Positions 5,977 through 9,386 of a stretch of DNA of 9,386 nucleotides are shown piece by piece (position 1 is the stretch's first letter; each line of letters begins with the position of its first letter). The notes under the pieces were generated by a model. It saw only the letters and a list, made by a program, of their open reading frames with translations, had not been told where the DNA came from and made no database searches. The translations under genes and the position numbers were made by a program. The DNA is from Planctomycetes bacterium UBA2386 (GTDB taxonomy: Bacteria; Planctomycetota; UBA1135; UBA2386): assembly GCA_002343845.1 (NCBI GenBank), contig DDSQ01000125.1, forward strand, positions 47,520-56,905. The letters run 5' to 3'.

Positions 5977-7932
5977 TCAGACCGGCTTGCCCGCGCGCTC
6001 CGAGGCGAGTTCGCGCGCGAGATCGGACGACGGCAGCAGCCGCCGCACGCCGCCGCGCAGCACGGTCAGCCCGAGCGCATCGACGTGCTCGAGCAACGGG
6101 ATCAGGTACTTGCGGCTCGTCTCGAGCCGGTCGCGCAGCGCCGGGATGTCGAGCACCTCGGCGTGCTGCACGCAGTTGTCGCGGATCGCGTGCGCCACCT
6201 TGCGCACGATGCTGGCGCCGTAGAAGTGGTCGCCGACCTTGTCGATCTTGCCTTCGTCCTGCGCGCGATCGAGCAACGACAGCAGGGCGTCGCCGTCGAG
6301 CCCCACCGCCGCGGCCAGTTCGGCCTGCTCCGGCGGTCGGAAGCCGCGCTGTTCGCACTCGCCGACCAGCCGATCGAACGCTCGCTGCTCCGCAGGCGGC
6401 AACGGCTTCAGCCGTGACACGAACAGCACTTGTCCCTGCCGTCCGTTGCGCACGGCCCCGGTTGCCTGCAAGCGGTCGAGCACGCACTCGATCAGCGGCT
6501 GCGGCAGCGTCTTCGTCGACCGGATCGCGGCGCGCTTCACGGAGGCCGCGGCCGCGCGCTTGGCGAGCATGCGATCGACCGACTGCAGCAGTTCGACTTC
6601 GCCGGCGACGACGTGCTCACGGAGGAACACGCGCATCGACTTCGCATGCAGTTCGACGAGCGGCATCGTCGTGATCGCCGCCATCACTTCCGTGTCGGGC
6701 CGCTCGATGGCTCGCGACAGATCGTCGACCGTGCGCCCCTCGGGCCCCGCCTGCCGCAGTTCGTGGTCGATGCGCGCCTCCGGCCGGTCGCCGGCGACGA
6801 GGATGCCGACCAGTTCGCTGCCGAGGTCCTTGCGGCGGTAGCGGCCCGACTTCGAGAGGCGCAACACCTTGCCGCCGCCGACCGTGACGGCCGGGTTCTG
6901 CAGCCGCAGCAGGAAGCGGTCGTTGTGGGCGCAGCAGACGTCCTCGTCGAGTTCGAGCCGGGCCACGACCGTGTCCTTCGGCCCGACCGCTTCGCGGTCG
7001 AGCAGCAGCAGGCAGCCGCGGACCTCGACGGTGCCGGTGTGGAACCGGATCGGCGCCCGGTGCGCGAGCTGCGGCGAACGCGCGGTGAACGTCAGGTCGA
7101 CGTCGACGGCGTCGCCGACGGCGAACGCGCCGGGCGCCGCGACCACCATGCCGCGATGCACGCCCGACTCCTTGGCCTCGGGCACCGACAGGGCGGTGCT
7201 GTGGCCGGCAACGGCCTCGTCGACCTTGCCGCCGTAGGCGTGCAGCCCGCGCACCTTGATCCGTTCGCCGAGCGGCAGGATCTCGACCTCGTCGCCGGGG
7301 CGCACCGAGCCGGTCATCGGAATGCCGGTGACGACGGTGCCGATGCCGGGCAGCGAGAACACGCGCTGGATCGGCATCCGGAACGGACCGTGCGCCGTGC
7401 GCGGCTCGACCTGCAGAGCCAACGCCTCGAGCTTCTGCTTGAGCTCGGGGATGCCCTCGCCGGTCAACGAACTCACGCGCACGAGCTCCGCTTCGGCGAG
7501 CACCGTGCCCTGCACGAGCTTGCGCACTTCCTCGGCCGCCATGTCGGCCAACGCCGGATCGACCATGTCGATCTTCGTCAGCACGATCAGGCCGCCGCGC
7601 ACGCCGAGCAGGTCGACGATGTCGACGTGTTCGATCGTCTGCGGCATCACGCCGTCGTCGGCGGCGACGACCAGCATCGCCAGGTCGAGGCCGGTGCAGC
7701 CGGCGACCATGTTGCGCACGAAGCGCTCGTGGCCCGGCACATCGACGAGGCCCAGCCACCGGCCGTCGGCGAGGCGCAGCCGCGCGAAGCCGAGGTCGAT
7801 CGTCAGCCCACGTTCCTTCTCTTCCTTCAGGCGGTCCGGATCGATGCCGGTCAGCGCCTTCACCAGGCTGCTCTTGCCGTGGTCGATGTGGCCGGCCGTG
7901 CCGACGACGATCGGGTGGATGGAACGGGCCAT
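5977..7932 (-). CDS. selB: Selenocysteine-specific translation elongation factor SelB
   Basis: A 651-residue GTPase (E. coli SelB is about 614) that delivers selenocysteyl-tRNA(Sec) to ribosomes stalled at a UGA followed by a SECIS hairpin. Seen: G1 [13 protein letters not shown] at 11-23, G2 [10 protein letters not shown] at 41-50, G3 DVPGHE at 64-69, G4 TKID at 119-122 (Thr where EF-Tu has Asn, as is common in SelB) and G5 SSL at 154-156. The domain 2 signature [12 protein letters not shown] lies at 192-203 and domain 3 runs to about 355. A C-terminal region of winged-helix character follows (about 365-635), ending in [18 protein letters not shown] at 606-623, typical of the last SelB winged helix that binds SECIS RNA. 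The C-terminal arm separates it from EF-Tu and from archaeal-type SelB. The ATG at 7932 is 32 bases after the zinc-ribbon gene stop, consistent with one transcript. It implies a selenoproteome, although selA, selC and selD are not in this window. Confidence 0.95.
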   Translation of the reverse strand: MARSIHPIVVGTAGHIDHGKSSLVKALTGIDPDRLKEEKERGLTIDLGFARLRLADGRWLGLVDVPGHERFVRNMVAGCTGLDLAMLVVAADDGVMPQTIEHVDIVDLLGVRGGLIVLTKIDMVDPALADMAAEEVRKLVQGTVLAEAELVRVSSLTGEGIPELKQKLEALALQVEPRTAHGPFRMPIQRVFSLPGIGTVVTGIPMTGSVRPGDEVEILPLGERIKVRGLHAYGGKVDEAVAGHSTALSVPEAKESGVHRGMVVAAPGAFAVGDAVDVDLTFTARSPQLAHRAPIRFHTGTVEVRGCLLLLDREAVGPKDTVVARLELDEDVCCAHNDRFLLRLQNPAVTVGGGKVLRLSKSGRYRRKDLGSELVGILVAGDRPEARIDHELRQAGPEGRTVDDLSRAIERPDTEVMAAITTMPLVELHAKSMRVFLREHVVAGEVELLQSVDRMLAKRAAAASVKRAAIRSTKTLPQPLIECVLDRLQATGAVRNGRQGQVLFVSRLKPLPPAEQRAFDRLVGECEQRGFRPPEQAELAAAVGLDGDALLSLLDRAQDEGKIDKVGDHFYGASIVRKVAHAIRDNCVQHAEVLDIPALRDRLETSRKYLIPLLEHVDALGLTVLRGGVRRLLPSSDLARELASERAGKPV

Positions 7933-7964
7933 GTTCGCAACGCGGTCCGGAGCCGCCGCCGCCG

Positions 7965-8669
7965 TCAGCGCGCCAGATACAGGATGCGCTGGCAGCTTCC
8001 GCAGCGGACGACGCTCGACAGACCCATCAGCCGGGCCGTGTCGTTCATCGTGATCTTGTTGTAGCAACCCTGGCAGTAGCTGTCCTGCACTGCGCAGACG
8101 GCGATGTGGTCGCGCGTCTTGTAGAGGCCGTCGTACTCGCGCAGCAGGTCGGCAGGGATGCCGTCGGTCGAACCAGCACGACGCGTTCGGGCGGCGGCGA
8201 TGTCGCCGGCGCGGGCGGAACGCAGCTTCTCGGCTTCGGCGAGGAAGGCGTCGAACACGCCCTTCTCTTCGGCGTAGGCCGCCTCGGCCGTCGCGGCCTC
8301 GACCTTCTGCACCTCCACGGTCTCGAGCAGCTTGAGGCACTCGTCCTGCGTCACGTCGCGGTCCTTGCGCACTGCCTCGATCTGGAAGAGGGTCGCCTGG
8401 TACTCGGCGTTGTTGCGCACGACGTTCAGCCGTTCGTTGAGGCGCTTGATCTCGTCGTCGTTGCCGCGCACCGCCTTGTCGAGCGCCCGCGAGTCGAGCT
8501 CGGTCTTCTGCAGCAGCGCGCGCTTCTCGTTGCGGACGCGCTCGAGGTCGTCGAGCCGCTTCTTCCGCTTCGCTTCCTCGGCCGGCAGCGCGTCGATGTC
8601 CTTCGTCAGCGACGAGATCTCCTGGTCCACCTTCTGCAGTTCGAGCAGCTTCTTGACGTGGGGATGCAC
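7965..8669 (-). CDS. Coiled-coil and C4-type zinc-ribbon protein (COG1579 family)
   Basis: A 234-residue protein (from GTG 8669) with a long charged N-terminal coiled coil and a C-terminal zinc ribbon. Seen: the family-like opening [15 protein letters not shown], heptad-rich helices to about residue 160, and the conserved [17 protein letters not shown] at 83-99, which resembles the NNKEYQALLKEIE core of COG1579. Two CxxC pairs follow, Cys199/Cys202 (CQGC) and Cys223/Cys226 (CGSC), and should bind one zinc ion. Family knowledge: members are thought to bind nucleic acid and often sit near dnaG and rpoD, but the molecular role is not settled. It follows rpoD and precedes selB, in line with that pattern. 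The frame extends to another GTG at 8729 (254 residues), but the extra residues look non-conserved and overlap a candidate promoter, so I prefer 8669. No Shine-Dalgarno sequence is evident at either start. Confidence 0.85.
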   Translation of the reverse strand: MHPHVKKLLELQKVDQEISSLTKDIDALPAEEAKRKKRLDDLERVRNEKRALLQKTELDSRALDKAVRGNDDEIKRLNERLNVVRNNAEYQATLFQIEAVRKDRDVTQDECLKLLETVEVQKVEAATAEAAYAEEKGVFDAFLAEAEKLRSARAGDIAAARTRRAGSTDGIPADLLREYDGLYKTRDHIAVCAVQDSYCQGCYNKITMNDTARLMGLSSVVRCGSCQRILYLAR

Positions 8670-8712
8670 TGGGTTGGTGCCGGCCGCGTTGCCGCGCCCG
8701 GAGGGGCCGCGG

Positions 8713-8740
8713 AGTCTAGCCACGGCCACGGCCCGCTCAA
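8713..8740 (-). promoter_or_regulatory. Candidate sigma-70-type promoter for the zinc-ribbon/selB genes
   Basis: On the minus strand TTGAGC (8740-8735) is followed after 16 bases by TAGACT (8718-8713). Each matches the bacterial -35 (TTGACA) and -10 (TATAAT) consensus at 4 of 6 positions. The predicted transcript would start near 8706, about 37 bases before the preferred GTG start at 8669. The region lies between rpoD and the zinc-ribbon gene and contains a CTAG, which is scarce in this GC-rich window. This is a pattern match only, and chance occurrence is possible. Confidence 0.35.
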
Positions 8741-8836
8741 GGACGTGGCGCCGCCGGCTGCAACGGCCTCGACGGATCCCGCCGCACGTGCCGCGCCGCG
8801 CCCGCGGGGCGGGGACGGCGCGGTGCGCAAGGCCGA

Positions 8837-9386
8837 TCAGCCCGGTTCGCCGACGGCGCTGTCGAAGAACCCGCCCAACCGCCGGGCGCGCACGGGGTGC
8901 TGCAGCTTGCGGACGGCCTTGGCCTCGATCTGGCGCACACGCTCGCGCGTGACCCGGAAGATGCGGCCGACCTCCTCGAGCGTGTAGGTGTAGCCGTCGC
9001 CGATGCCGTAGCGGAGCTTGATGATCTCCCGTTCGCGGAAGGTCAACGTGCTGAGCACCGACTCGATGCGTTCCTTCAGCATCTCGCGGCTCGCCGACTG
9101 CACCGGGCTCTCGACCGACTCGTCCTCGATGAAGTCGCCGAAGTAGCTGTCCTCGGAATCGCCGATCGGGCGGTCCAGCGAGATCGGATGCTTGCTGATC
9201 TTCATCACGCGTTTGGCCTCGTCGACCGAGACCTGCGCTGCTTCCGCCACTTCCTCGATCGACGGCTCGCGGCCCTTGAGCTGCGTCAGCTTCTTCGACA
9301 CGTTGCGCAGCTTGCTCATCGTCTCGATCATGTGCACCGGTATGCGGATCGTGCGCGCCTGGTCGGCGATCGACCGGGTGATCGCC
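8837..9386 (-). CDS. rpoD: Primary sigma-70 factor RpoD/SigA, C-terminal part (5' end beyond window)
   Basis: The last 182 residues of the housekeeping RNA polymerase sigma factor; the reading frame runs off the right edge, so the internal GTG at 9337 is not the start. Seen: AITRSIADQARTIRIPVHMI at the window edge, which is region 2.4 leading into 3.0 and reads the extended/-10 element. Region 3 (SKKLTQLKGREPSIEEVAEA) follows, then the acidic region 3.2 finger DSEDSYFGDFIEDE. Region 4.1 (LSTLTFREREIIKLRYGIGD) and the region 4.2 helix-turn-helix (VTRERVRQIEAKAVRKLQHP), which contacts the -35 element and the beta flap, complete it. The complete regions 3-4 and the RTIRIP motif make this group 1 rather than an alternative ECF sigma factor. 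After HPVR the protein ends with a short tail (RARRLGGFFDSAVGEPG). It lies immediately upstream of the zinc-ribbon gene, with a 167-base gap that carries a candidate promoter. Confidence 0.96.
   Translation of the reverse strand, partial: AITRSIADQARTIRIPVHMIETMSKLRNVSKKLTQLKGREPSIEEVAEAAQVSVDEAKRVMKISKHPISLDRPIGDSEDSYFGDFIEDESVESPVQSASREMLKERIESVLSTLTFREREIIKLRYGIGDGYTYTLEEVGRIFRVTRERVRQIEAKAVRKLQHPVRARRLGGFFDSAVGEPG

Noticed and set aside
4302..6674. Plus-strand open frame of 790 codons opposite the membrane-protein gene and selB
   Set aside because: His/Arg/Gly-rich translation without domain signals. It runs through the opposite strand of SelB, whose conserved motifs prove the minus-strand frame.
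6430..8064. Plus-strand open frame of 544 codons opposite selB and the end of the zinc-ribbon gene
   Set aside because: Shadow of SelB; no recognisable family, and a composition expected from the complement of GC-rich codons.
7933..8340. N-terminal extension of the selB frame up to 8340
   Set aside because: It overlaps the zinc-ribbon gene in another frame and lacks homology. SelB begins naturally at ATG 7932, ten residues before its P-loop motif.
8797..8830. GC-rich inverted arms after the rpoD stop as a possible intrinsic terminator
   Set aside because: The arms are short (about four bases), the loop choice is ambiguous in such GC-rich sequence, and no T-run follows on the minus strand.

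Overview
This is a GC-rich (by eye about 70% G+C), densely packed bacterial chromosomal window. It carries eight protein genes, six complete and two cut by the window edges. No RNA gene, mobile element, CRISPR array or phage gene was seen. The likely source is a GC-rich member of the Planctomycetota. This is inferred from three things: a secreted HEAT-repeat plus von Willebrand A protein, a large acidic/proline-rich single-pass membrane protein, and the style of the primary sigma factor C-terminus. It rests on family recollection, and other GC-rich phyla such as Myxococcota remain possible.

Layout, right to left along the minus strand. At 9386-8837 is the C-terminal part of the housekeeping sigma-70 factor (rpoD). 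Next come a coiled-coil/C4 zinc-ribbon protein of the COG1579 type (8669-7965) and the selenocysteine-specific elongation factor SelB (7932-5977). They are followed by an unrecognised 600-residue membrane protein (5870-4068) and a secreted HEAT/VWA protein (4004-2439). All five run in the same direction with gaps of 32 to 167 bases, so they may be partly co-transcribed. A candidate sigma-70-type promoter lies between rpoD and the zinc-ribbon gene. A major facilitator superfamily (MFS) transporter (1101-2432) is the only plus-strand gene; it converges on the HEAT/VWA gene with 6 bases between the stops. Head-to-head with it is a minus-strand L-threonine aldolase (1087-26). The aldolase stop overlaps the GTG start of a gene whose first ten codons read like a phosphomannomutase/phosphoglucomutase.

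How the genes work together: sigma factor, zinc-ribbon protein and SelB belong to core transcription/translation. SelB implies selenoprotein synthesis, although selA, selD, selC or a selenoprotein is not visible here. The 600-residue protein and the HEAT/VWA protein are predicted envelope proteins of unknown role and the least explained part of the window. The aldolase (glycine/threonine metabolism) and the sugar-phosphate mutase appear translationally coupled without an obvious pathway link. I did not find a convincing new multi-gene system. The best lead is the 600-residue protein, with an acidic cytoplasmic half, one membrane helix, a proline-rich stalk and two tandem small beta-rich repeats.
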